A DNA stretch of 64,000 nt from Phoronis australis. Lineage: Eukaryota; Phoronida; Phoronidae. Shown here one piece after another: positions 51,101-63,100 of the stretch (positions are counted from its first letter, which is position 1; each line of letters starts with the position of its first letter). The DNA lies in assembly GCA_002633005.1 (NCBI GenBank), contig NMRA01000349.1, positions 250,001-314,000 of the forward strand. Reading direction: 5' to 3'. Made by a program: the position numbers and the translations under genes. The notes under the pieces are model-generated. The model was not told the origin of the DNA and searched no databases. It saw nothing but the letters and a program-made list of their open reading frames with translations.

Positions 51101-54100
51101 GGACTTTGTAAACATTGGTTTGCCACTGTCAAACTGATAACAACAGGGCTGTATCCTGACTGACCAAGCAGTCAATCAGGAATCAGCAGTTTAAAGTTAA
51201 GTCTAATTTCTCCCAAAGTCAACAACTTTTTTAGTAATAGCATTTCATAAAGAACGTGGTTGTTTGCATTTCTCATAGTGCTAACAGATGAGGGAAATCT
51301 GACCTAGGGTAAACATGCCCTAAAAGCCAGAAAGTTGAGCATCTTTTATCCATCTTTGCCTAAGGGCTGGTACTCCATTTGTGAATCAGCCACCTTGAAA
51401 TTCACCCCATGGCTGATGTGGGGCTATTTCCATTGGGGTGTCAGGTGACTATAGTCAGGATCCAGGGGCGGATCCAGGATTTTGAGTAAGGGGCGGGGGG
51501 GGCAGGACAAAGGAATAACCAGAATTTCGCCAGCCTAAAATGTACAGATGTAAGGGGTCTTGAAGTTTTGGGACCTTATGACTAAAAAAACGGGTAAACT
51601 CGGTGTGTTCATGGCCGCTATGCATTGTGCATTCCGCCCCCTCCCCCAATCCCCTCTAGGTGCGCGCATGTTCCAGTCAGCAATTCGTACCCTGAACTGT
51701 AATTTCTAGAACGGCGGACCTTTGATATTTTGCAAATATCGACACTATAGTTTTTGTTAAGGCCCTTGATGCAGCTTAAATAGGGGAGAGGTAAAGCTAT
51801 ATACACGATGACACTCAGCTCTATGTTCCTGAAATGAGACGGAATTCATAATACCAGAAATGTGGTTACTCACAAAGAACAGCACTTAAATTCGGATGTT
51901 ACGTGGTCCAGAAAGAGTACATTCTCGCATTACCCCAGCCAATGAACTTTCAAATCGGTCGCACTTAAATGAGTGATAACACCTCATTTCATATTCGGAC
52001 GAAACTATGTGGTCGGAGAATGACTCGAAATTTTTATCTGGTTATATTTTGCATGTTACTTAAGTTGCTTAATGGCTGAAAACGGCAACAGCCCAGTATT
52101 CCAATGGTTCACTACTCTGAAGGTTCACTACTCCAATCAAAGGTTCATTGCACGAAAAATATCTATAATTTCGGATTCAGCTGTAGTTTTTTAACATTTA
52201 CGGTATTAGATGTACTGAGTGGTGTACCAGCATAACCGAAACAAATTTCGTATTTCATGTGCATGAGAAATTGCCTACATCTGTGTCTTACGAATTTGGA
52301 AAATGAGTACAGTGTACTTGCATTTTTAAAGGAATATGAAGTAGGAATATTGAATTATCAACCATGGCATTCATCAAATTCATATCAAGATTGCATCATT
52401 TCACAGCGCAACTGAAAAGTTAATTAGGGCCGCTGCACCTCAATCTCACCCGAGCCCGCCGGAATCACGCTCGTGGCCGAGCTGTAGGGTGCCCTGTCCT
52501 GGTCAGTTTTCATGAAGTCAAACAGTTCCATTCAGTATTCTCGAATTTAAAATAAAACGGAAGAATGGAAACGCACACACATGTACAAGTATGGATGTCA
52601 ATACACCAATCCACTATTAAAGTCGACACTGGATGAACAACTTATTTGACAATCACTAATTTGATGAAGCGCTTGAAAATTATTACTAACTTGGTTATAA
52701 TTATAGTTTGTACCAGTATCAGCAACAATTTTTTGTTGTTGCCCACTTATGTCCTATCATTAACGGATAGGCTGAGGCTGGACCTTTTCTGCAGGGGGGG
52801 TTTTCGAACCGCTGAACCCCCTGGCTACAGGCCAGTGTCCCAAATGCAGAATTTTTACCGGTTACCATGTGTGCCCATGTGCCGAGTCAGAGCACCTCTG
52901 TTACTGCACACATGCCCACACTGGGTACAAGTTGTGTCATTCCATAAGTCTGCATCTTCATCATCATTGTCATCACCACCATTAGGGCAATATATTTGCT
53001 TGTCATGTGTGCGCATGTGCCAGGCTAGTGCAGCTCTGTTGCTGCAAACACGTCCACACTGAGTGCACACTGTGTCATTCCACGAGTCTGCATCTGTGGT
53101 ATCTCCATTGATAGGTTAGTGTGTTTGATTACCATGTGAGCGCAGGTGTGAAATGAGACCTGCTCGGTTGCTACAAACACACCCACAAATTGTGCATGCT
53201 GTGTCATCCCAGGAGTGTTCTTCATCAGACATGGGGTCGTCATATTCAATCCACGATTCTGCTTTATTTACCAACTCGTTACCATGGTCACTGTGTTGGC
53301 GTATTTGATTGACGTGTGTAGGCATGTCTAGAGCACCTCTGTTGGTGCACACGTGACTATAAGAGGTGCGAAATGGGACTTCCCAAGATAGTATTTCATT
53401 GGGTACATGCTTATTTTCTTCAGTCGTTTGGTCGCCATATTCATGTGTATGTGTGCCGCTGTACACACCCAGAAATGTTATGCGTTCTGCATCAGTCCAA
53501 GAGTTTGTTTCATGAAGTGTCTTACCGCCATTGCTCCCACCATCATTGGATTGGTACATATGGTAATTATGTGCATGCCTATGTGAGGCCACGCCAGCGT
53601 CACTGCTGTACATAGTCCCACATCTGGCACTTTCTGTATCATCCCAGGACTGTTTTCCATTGATTGTCTTATAATCATCACTGGGTTGGAACAAACGGTA
53701 GTCGCGTGTGCGTTTATGTGAGGCCAAGCCATCACCTCTGCTTTACATAGGCTTATACCTGGCACTTTCTGCATTATCCTAAGGATTGTTCTCTACTGAG
53801 CTTCTTATAGTCGTCACTAGATTGGTACAAATGGTAGTTACGTGTGAATGTATGTGAGGTTAAACTATCTCAGCTGCTGTACACAGGCTCATACCTGGCA
53901 CTTTCTACATCATACCAAGACTGTTCACCATTGAGTTACTTTTAATCATTTAACTGGATTGGTACAAATGGTAGTATGTCGTCTGTGCGGGTGTAATTCA
54001 ATGACTGCTTGATTTTTGTCCCAGCATGTATGGTTCACCATTTTCTGAAAATTGGGTTTGCTTGTGTGATCCAGGCTTGGATTAATGTTAGGAAATGTTA

Positions 54101-57100
54101 AAAATCATTTATTGCAAATGGAGAGCCATTGGTGTGTCTGTTATTCTTTTGCCTATTTGTAGGTCTGTTAGTCTAGTTTTCAGGTCTATTCGATTGGTAT
54201 TCAGGTCTATTAGTCTGGTTTTCAGGTTTTTTTGTCTGGTTTCCAGCTCTATTAGTCTGGTTTCCAGGTCTATTAGTCTGGTTTCCAGGTATTTTAGTCT
54301 GGTTTCCAAGTCTATTGGTCTGGGCATATTCAGGACAGCAAATAGCGGTTGGTGGCCCAAACATTCAGGTTGTGGTTTTAATTTGACCTTGGGAATGTCA
54401 GTTATTAATCCATTATATAAAAAATAGTCGATCTTTTTTTCTTCATTGTCTGGGTACAAATGGAATTGGGTGTGTTCTTCTAAGACTTTCTTTGCGTTGG
54501 AGATCTTAAAGTTGAAGTCGCCTCCAACAAGTATTTTCAATCCCTCCTGTTTGCTTAACTCATCCAGCAAAAGCAGAAGCTCTTTGAATATGGTTTCCTT
54601 TTCTTCCTTCTTTACTTTTAAATGACGGCCGTGGTAAGTGGCCACAAGAAGTTTTAGATTCGGCTCGGGCTTTGATTGTAACTTTGTGATGAACAGCCTG
54701 TTTAAAAATTCACTGTTATTAGATACCAGGGACGTCTCGAGAAGTTCCTCATGTTTGGGCGTTAAGTCATATTCTTCAGTCTGCAGTTCATTTACATCGT
54801 ACACGAAACATGTTGATGAGTAAGGTCTGTCTTCTTTTCCCTCCAATACCTCGTAACACCTGGGTTTAAAGGAGTCTGCATTTTTGTTCAGGTGTTTTTT
54901 TTTAAATCTATCTGCATTGCTTAACTCTTGCAGAAACATCAGGGCCCGGTCTCCAATCTTTTTACTCGAAATGGAACTCGAAATTAGGTTTGGCATTTTC
55001 TACTCTACTTTTGGGCGAACTCAAGATAAGTGTCTATTATTCTATGCTCGAGTATACAATAACTTACGTAGATAATTTATTGCCCTTAGTTCACAGTTTG
55101 TAAACCCAATATTAAAGCAATAAGTTCGAGTTTGAACTCGAAATTTCGAGTTTTTACTCGAGATTGTAGCACGAATATAAGGGTCTTCAAGGGCAAACTT
55201 GAACTAGAAACTCCTATGCATTAACTATAATGTATTCGAGCACAGTCTGATAACCAATTATCTTAAGTTCGCACAAAAGGAGCAGAGAAATTGCCAAAAA
55301 TAGTTTCGAGTTCGTTTCGAGTACAAAGATTAGAGACCGGGCCCAGATGTGGCTTTTTTGCCTCCAGCAAGTCGCGTATGTATGTATATGCTTCCGTGGT
55401 GTTCCCTGATTTAGGGCCTGCATTCAAGTTTATTAATTTAATCTTCATGATTGTGTGATGTATGTTTGTCTGCTTTTATATCAGATGGGTGGTTGATGCA
55501 TATTGTCTTTGCTGTATGCTATCTGAAATGTGTCAAAAAGGAATAATTAGTTATAGAAGAGAACAATACATGGAAATATGAAAAATGAATGTAGTTTGAA
55601 ATCATTTTTTATGTAGTGATATTTCCTTGTTACAGTGTAACAGTGTTTAAAACTACAAGACGCGATTATCATATTTAACAGAGTGTCTTTACTGTAAAAC
55701 AAAATTTATAGGTGTTCGTACTGAAGTAAACTAACCAAAAAATTAAATGTACACCATGTTGTTGTTGTTCACTACTAATTACCAGGAAATAGAGAACATG
55801 GATGTAGTCCATGTAGGTGTTTGCCAGGAAATTCCCGACATTTTGAAATGTCTCGGGAATTTTTGTCTGATGTTGGGAGAACAAGTTTTTATGAGTATTT
55901 GCGAGTCAGAAACCAAAAGTCACAAATTGGCAGATTTCACCAGTGTGGGTTCCTGGTTTCTTGGAATTATTGATGTACCATAATTTGGTTGTGCCTAAGC
56001 TATACTTACTTGTTGTTTTCTGAGCTTCACACAATGCCAGTCACCCTGGTATCTGCTGTTCTTTTTAAGATTCTAAACTGTGTCAACTTAAAGGTAGTGT
56101 TATCACAGTTGAGTCCTTTCTCAGCATTAAATTCCCCTGGACTGTTAAAACCAATACCAGGATCCAATATAGATTCATGTTCCATTATACTTGACAAATA
56201 AACCTATTGTGTTGGTATACAATGCTGTGGTAGTATTTGTACATTGTGTACCACTATCCTAGAGTGTAAAAATCAATTTCCACTATCACGATCTAGTCTA
56301 GAATCATTCTCCCATAGTCAACCACTTTTCTCCATTTGAAGTTTTTTTAGTAATAGCATTTCATGAAGAACACGTCTTCTTCACATTTGTGGAATGATGT
56401 TTAGAAATAGTGTTTTTACTTGGCGGAATTTTAATTCCGCCAAGTATGTTGGTCTGACAGCAAGTTTTTCTTTTTTTGTTTGTTCGCTCTCTACAGGTCG
56501 TCGTGTAGATCGGGAAGTACTGGAACGCTATTGTTTTTGGTCATGATCGGATTCAAAATGGCAGACGTGGCAGCCATTTTGTTTCCAATTTCACAGTCAA
56601 ATGCTCGTAGAGGCCGCATTTTTCGACGTACAGGGCTGAAACGTGGTACAATTATTATAGAACACGTGCTACAACTGTGCCGAAAATCGTTGACTTCCAG
56701 TCAAAGATGGCAGAAATATTGACGATGGCGCATGTGCACCTTGATATCTGGCCAAAAACGTTTTCCCCTGTAGAGGGCGCATTAGCGAACCAATCACTTT
56801 CAAACTGGTCACGTGTTTCTTGGAATTGATCAGCTTTTACAAAATATTGTTTAACCGGAAGTCACTTTCAAGATGGCGGCTCTGGCGCATTTTCACCCAT
56901 TTTCAATCGTTCTGCTGTCGCCTTTTTAACGGGAAGAGCAAATTGTTGTGTACTTAGTCACAATAACAGGATGTTTGTAGGTTGTTATTGTTATGAGTTT
57001 AGTAGGTTAATTGGTATTATGTCATGCGATTCCTAGTATAGGAAGTGTGTCATAGGTAACGCATCATATGTTGTTATGTAGTTGTGTGTATATATATTGT

Positions 57101-60100
57101 TGTGATATGTAGAATAAATTAGTTCAGTTTTTCAGTTCAATTCTGTTCGTTTCACTGCGTAGTTCATGGAGTGTCTACTTTATTTGACAAAGTAAGATAC
57201 ACAACACAAATGACGTGAATTTTTGCATGTAGATTCCTTGAAGTATGCTCTTTCAAAATTTCTGGGATAACGGTTTCCTCAGACTTACCGTTTTCGAGTT
57301 ATTTGACTTTGAATTTCAAAAAAATACAAAATTTCAATTTTTTCGATAAATTTATGGAATGTTAAAACTATCAATTTAGATAGAATTTCGAACGGGCTTA
57401 CAGAAGATATTGTCCATTTTTCGCTAGATAATACAACACAAGAGAGCAAAGCAGTCATGGTACCTGAACATGGCCAAATTTCTTTTAATGATAGTGTTCA
57501 AGATGAAATATCAAAAATGTTGCCACAGTTTTGTATGTTTTTTCATGAAAATCTTTATAGTTCTATTTTGTTGTGACCCTGCATTGTAAAAATGGAAAGT
57601 TTAAAAAAAACAAGTCCTAACTGTACTGTGGTTTGGATCATAAACCATCACATGTGAAAGCTTATATGAATTTAAATAGCCATTTCTGAGATGTGATGTT
57701 CTGAAGTTGGCCAAATTTGGACATTTATCTACAGGTCCCTCTCAACCTCAGTATCATGTGATTCACAGAACTATTTGCTATCAGTGCCATTTTGAGAAAA
57801 CTTAGCCAAAATAAATCACTCTAGTTCATGTCTTGGTGATCTTAAGATCAAACACAAATTCAAGCATGGTATAAATTACCATGTAGATGTCTGAGGAACT
57901 ATTGATGCACTATAACCGGCTTGTGTCTAAATTGTACTTACTTATTGCTTCCTGGCCTTCATTGCCAGTCACCCTGACAGTCCTATTTAAGATTCTAAAC
58001 TGAGCCAGCTGATTAATAAGGTAGTGTTACATAATTGTGTACTTCCTGGTTGTTTGCATTTCTCAGTACTAACAGGTTGTGAGGCAAATCTTACCTCAGG
58101 TAAACATACCCTAAAGGCCAGGAAACTAACCTGTTTGGCAACTTTTATTCACCCTTACAGGAGTGCTGATACTCCATTTCTGAATCAGCCAAATTGAAAT
58201 TCACCCCATGGCTGATGTGGGGCTATTTCCATAGGGGTGTCAGATGACTAGTCTGAGGCTGATATAATGAGAGTGCTTGATAGATTTCAAAACATACCAA
58301 CTTCAACCTCTGCATGAGTTCAGTTTGTTAAAACTGCAAAAAATTTAAGTAAAAGCAATTAATGTATTAGTTATTAGAACCAACAACTGATATTCATGTT
58401 CGTTTGAACATCTCAGTTACTGTAAACTGCAAACATTAAATGATTTGATGAAAAAAACTTTAATTTTCATCTAAGCATCATTACAACAGAAGTTAGGTCT
58501 AGTGGACTTTAGTATTGACTTAGTCAGAATAATTAAATAAATATCCATGCTGAGCAATTTGGCAACAAAGTTGTAACTTTTGTCGAAGCTGAAAACTTTC
58601 ACAGTGACATTAACACATAAGTAATTGCCCAGTTGTATACCTTTCAGATGAAACTGAACACGACTTTGTCAAGTTGGTGACGAATCATTTAACTGAAGTT
58701 CACCTTGGGACTGCTCCTGACAAACTGAACCAGGTAGGATTGGCTGGCACAAGTTCGTCTAAAAGTTAAAGTCTCCAGGTGGCTCTACTTTGGTCGTGTT
58801 CTCATAGTGCAGCAAATCAAGTTCTAGGCGCAAAATCTGTCGTTAGTTGGGTTACGTAATCATGTTTTTTGTTGTACGTTTGTTAGAAAAATGAGAAGGT
58901 ACATTCATTTGATACAACACTGGGTATCAATTACTGTAACAGTTCTTTGATCAAATCATACAAAGCAGTAACAGTATGTTATGCCTAAAGTTTGTTTTTG
59001 ACCTGTGTACCAGCTTTTCAGCCTCAGAAAACCTAAACGTACTGTGTAAATGCTAAGGCTCGTCTCCTTTCGCGTGAACTTTAAACCTGTACTTACATCA
59101 CTTATTTCAGAGGTTACACAAACACTTAGACATCCTCAGACTAATGTCACGTGACTGCAAGATTAATTTGTTAATTAACTGTATGCTGAACAAAGTTAAG
59201 ATCACTGCGCTCCGCCCAGATTTCGTTAACAAGCTGCTTCACGTGATTTCTGTTTCTCTGTTATTTTAAATGAGGATAATCTTACTGTAATATGCCGTTT
59301 TTTGTCACTAATATAAACATGATTATAGATAATGAATGAAGGTTCACTGTATTGTGAATTGAGTATGAACTGTAAGTACAGCTGCAGTTAAGTTCTTCTG
59401 GACAACACCCTGGGTATTGAGGCTGACATTAAACTCCACTCATTTCTGGTGAAAATCAGAATAACGAGTGTCCCTTGCGACTCCTGGGTACTAACGTACG
59501 CATGGGCGTATGTTTTGCGTACTGCTCAAAAAGCTGAGATAGATGAAATATCGAAGACATCACATCAAGGGACCATTACAGAAATCTCCGTCTTAAACCC
59601 AGCCACTGGTTCATCTTTCAGGCTCACCTGCAAACACGAGAATGGTTGTCCAAGTGTTTCCTAGAGCAAGCAGCGGGGGACAGTGTAGACCCTCAGGTCA
59701 GTGTAGTAATCTGCTGTTGTATTAATTGTCTGGTCACAATGAGGAAATATGTCGCCAATTGTGCTTGAGTCGAAATTCACTAACAGTCCTAAAAAGCAAT
59801 ATCGATGACTTGTCGTTAAAAGTGATTTTATGCTCTTTAAAATTCTGATGGTTTACGAAAATGTTTAACTGAGGTCTTGATCATCATTTATTTTAAGCTT
59901 TGGTTTGAGTTAAAGTCTCCTCAGGATCTATAAGCAATGCGGACACAAACCAGTGGCCAGAGTCACAAATACATCAATGAGATGTAGGTGATTACCAATC
60001 ACAACATTCACTATGTTCATAGATTATAGACAACAGATTTGCAACTCCGGCATATTCTTACGAGCCGAGTTGACCTCTCCTAACCTATCTGCTGCAGTTT

Positions 60101-63100
60101 CCGGTCAGTTTTAATTTGACGAGAAATACCTGCATCTACTTTACTGTCCAAAACAGCGAAAAAAACATTACTTTATATTAATTTCGGTATTGAAACGCTC
60201 TTCAAAATCTTTCAATAGTAGAAGTGTTGGTATTGTGAGTACTTTTGGCAATGCTACTGGTAATTAATTTCAAAATTCAAACTTCGGTTCCGACCTTTTA
60301 TGTCGTCTGCTTGCCCAATAGCAGCATAGTTATCGGACAGTTTTTGATTTACGGTTCACATAGGCCTACTGAGAAAACTACGAAAGCGTGTTTATAAATC
60401 AACATTCTCAAGTGAGCAGTTCTTCTGGGCAGTGTTGAGTGGCCCTTAAAAGGGCCGTTGGTTGTAGGTATAGCGTGAAATGGTTCTTAAAAGAACCGTT
60501 GAATAATTCAACATAAATCACACAGTATGCCATGCTCACTCAAGTACTGAAGGTCCTCTTCATTAAAGTTTTCATCTGGAAAGGTTGGATGAAAACAGAG
60601 GAGATGACAATATCGATGACAGTTGTAACACCTTAGATAGATATCACCGTTCACCAACGTTGTCACGAACCCTGCATCGTTCAGTTCTTGTTCCTGTATC
60701 CACAAATAATCCTGAACTGTAGGAAAAAAATGACAAACAACACAACGAATCAAATTTCGAAAATCATCGCCTTCGTACGATTCCGTGTTGCTGTCACCAG
60801 ACTGATGTTCTTCCCCAACGTCCATCGTAAAAAATCGACGTTGCAAGTGATGGAAACTTGTCTACGCTCTCGTCCTTTGTTTCTAACCTTTAACCCATTT
60901 TTTAATAAAGGGGTGTACTGTTTTTGGCTCATGTTGATAGTGCATAATCTATGATTTTACAATGTATTAATAGTGTTAAATGCATATATATGAACTGGTC
61001 TCATTGAGGTGCACAGCAAATAAATTAACTATAACAAATTAAAGTTTTGAAAATATAAAGAGCAGTAACAGACTCCCTAAAAATTAGGCTTGTTTTCGAA
61101 AGGTTTGCGCCATTGGTGATCCGATTGGTTCAATCGCTTGCGGCGGGAAAATTGATAGACCCAGTTATTGTGCGCGTGTACACTGTATCAATGCTTTGTA
61201 TCTTATTCTTATTTGTCTAATCTGTTGATACAGTAAATTTCCTTATTTATGCCCATCCTGATTTAACCCCGACTTGAGCTCCTTGGGTTTTACCATATTG
61301 GGGCTGTCCAGGGACTCACGTGCATGCGCGCACCCAGTCTTCAAAATGGGGGGCTCGAATTCCTGACGTTATGGAACTGTTGTTAACAAGAGAGCGGGCA
61401 GACCTTTTTGCCCACTTCGCCAAATGGGGGGGGCTCGAACCCCCCCCCCTCTGAGTGGCGCACATGACGTGGTGCTTACTCGAATGAGTTTCATTTTAGC
61501 GGCTATTTCCAATTGTGTAGGTGAAGTAAATTAACAAAGTGGATGATTATCATCACCGGTATTTCATCATTAGTATTTTTGTCGGCCTCTCAAGTTTTCC
61601 GTGGCTAGGGATTGTCACATCTGTAAGGTAGACGTGTTTCAGTGAACCTCCATGTTTGTGGCGTTATTTATACCTGACCAAACTTTGAAAAAGAAGCCCG
61701 CGTTTAAACCAGGAGCTGCATTGGGTGCAATTTGTGTAGACGTTTCATGCGCGCACCCAGCCTCTAATACGGGGGCTCGAATCTCTGGCAAAGTGGACCT
61801 TTTGCTAACAAAAAGCGTGAGAACTAAAATAAAAAACGGGGTGCTGCCGTATTGTGGACTTTCGTCTCTTTCTCTTGGACTTTTCCCCTGGGTGCGCGCA
61901 TGCGTTTGTCTACGTTGCTAGTTTTTATAAAGGTGGGCCTGTCTGTAGCCAACTACGGTAAATTCATAAAAGGTCACGTGCAGTGCAACTCAAGTTCATT
62001 ACAAATTAAAAATCCGAACTTTCAAACCGTTTGATCTGAGTTGACATCTCAAATCAAAATTATGAAAATGCCACATAAAAGTATGAAATTGAAAATTAGC
62101 ACACGTCAGCTTCACGTCCCTACCACCCCCTTTATCTTGCTTGCTACCTCTTAGGGTTCATTTCCCTTGCTTCCGAGGTTTTTCGTTATTCTGGTATTTT
62201 CATAGACTGCAGCGTACTTGGCTAAGATGGTTCAAGTTTTGTGCGGCATACAGTCGACATAAATAATTGAGTATGTAACCTGCTGTTGAATTGCGGGATA
62301 GATTTTGACAGGTCCAGGTATTTATTTCTGAAGTATTAATGTAATCTTTATTTATGTTAAAGGTTTTACTAGCGTCCTATTTATTTGTACACGAATGTGA
62401 ATTTGTTGAAATCGCTGATCCAAATCCTGGCCAAATCTGCGCATTATGCTGAGACCAACCGTCTGATCAGGGCCACCTAAGAGTAATTTGGTTAATTCGC
62501 TCACTAGACTATGGCTGAAGGTCCTCGTAAGGACAAGAGTTCACCAGTCACTACCATTGGAAGAAATTTAGCGGACATTTTTCGTCAAAAAGTTTACCAG
62601 ATAGTTTTCATCAAAACGGAGAAAAGAAAAATGGATTTGTGAAGACAGGATTAAGTAGTAGGCCTACCAGAGCCTCTTAAAAAACACCCATCTTCGAAGT
62701 GTCGTGAACAAATGTATGAGTTTTTTTTTGGAAGAAAAACTTCCATTCACGTCGACGCAAGAACATAACTTTTTCTCCCAAAGCGGATTTTGTGGTCTTC
62801 GTACACTATGGAAGCTAACGCCTCTGCATTTCGCCTGCGTAGCCGAACAACCGGCCACACAGCAACCGACCATGATTAGCAGCTATGTTCAGTCATAGTA
62901 TTCAGTAGTCTGACGTATAATAGTTTTAGTTTGGCCTCAGGATTTGAAAACCTGCCATACCGAATATCTACGAATTAAGCCCAAGCACATAACATATGAT
63001 TGTGAAACTGTCAGAATTGGGCACGTGCACCTATGTGTGTATCACTTGTCAAAACCAAAAGGCTAAGATTTTAAAATAGCCTGTGTTTGAAATTAATTAT

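Larger units (their letters stand above)
47500..51460 (-). repeat. Segmental duplication unit A (EEP plus finger locus)
   Basis: This unit carries the intact EEP gene (48392-49357), the finger repeats (47540-48370) and about 2 kb of upstream flank. The flank is similar to unit B (for example cacacaatgccagtcaccct at 49952 and 56030). The far end (gaaattcaccccatggctga near 51400) is shared with unit C at 58197. Confidence 0.7.
52850..56400 (-). repeat. Segmental duplication unit B
   Basis: It has the same order as unit A on the same strand: upstream flank, EEP gene (54109-55448), finger repeats (52855-54000). The flank retains ttacagtgtaacagtgttta (55631), which matches ttacagcataacagtgttta in unit A (49540). 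Divergence is substantial, so the duplication is not recent. Confidence 0.7.

Noticed and set aside
47500-56400. EEP locus as an ordinary autonomous non-LTR retrotransposon
   Set aside because: No reverse transcriptase motif, poly(A) tail or target duplication was seen in either unit, so that label is not supported here.
60442-60497. Stem-loops as bidirectional or plus-strand Rho-independent-like terminators
   Set aside because: The DNA is animal nuclear sequence, and on the plus strand the loop is TAAA without the histone flanks, so the minus-strand histone reading fits better.
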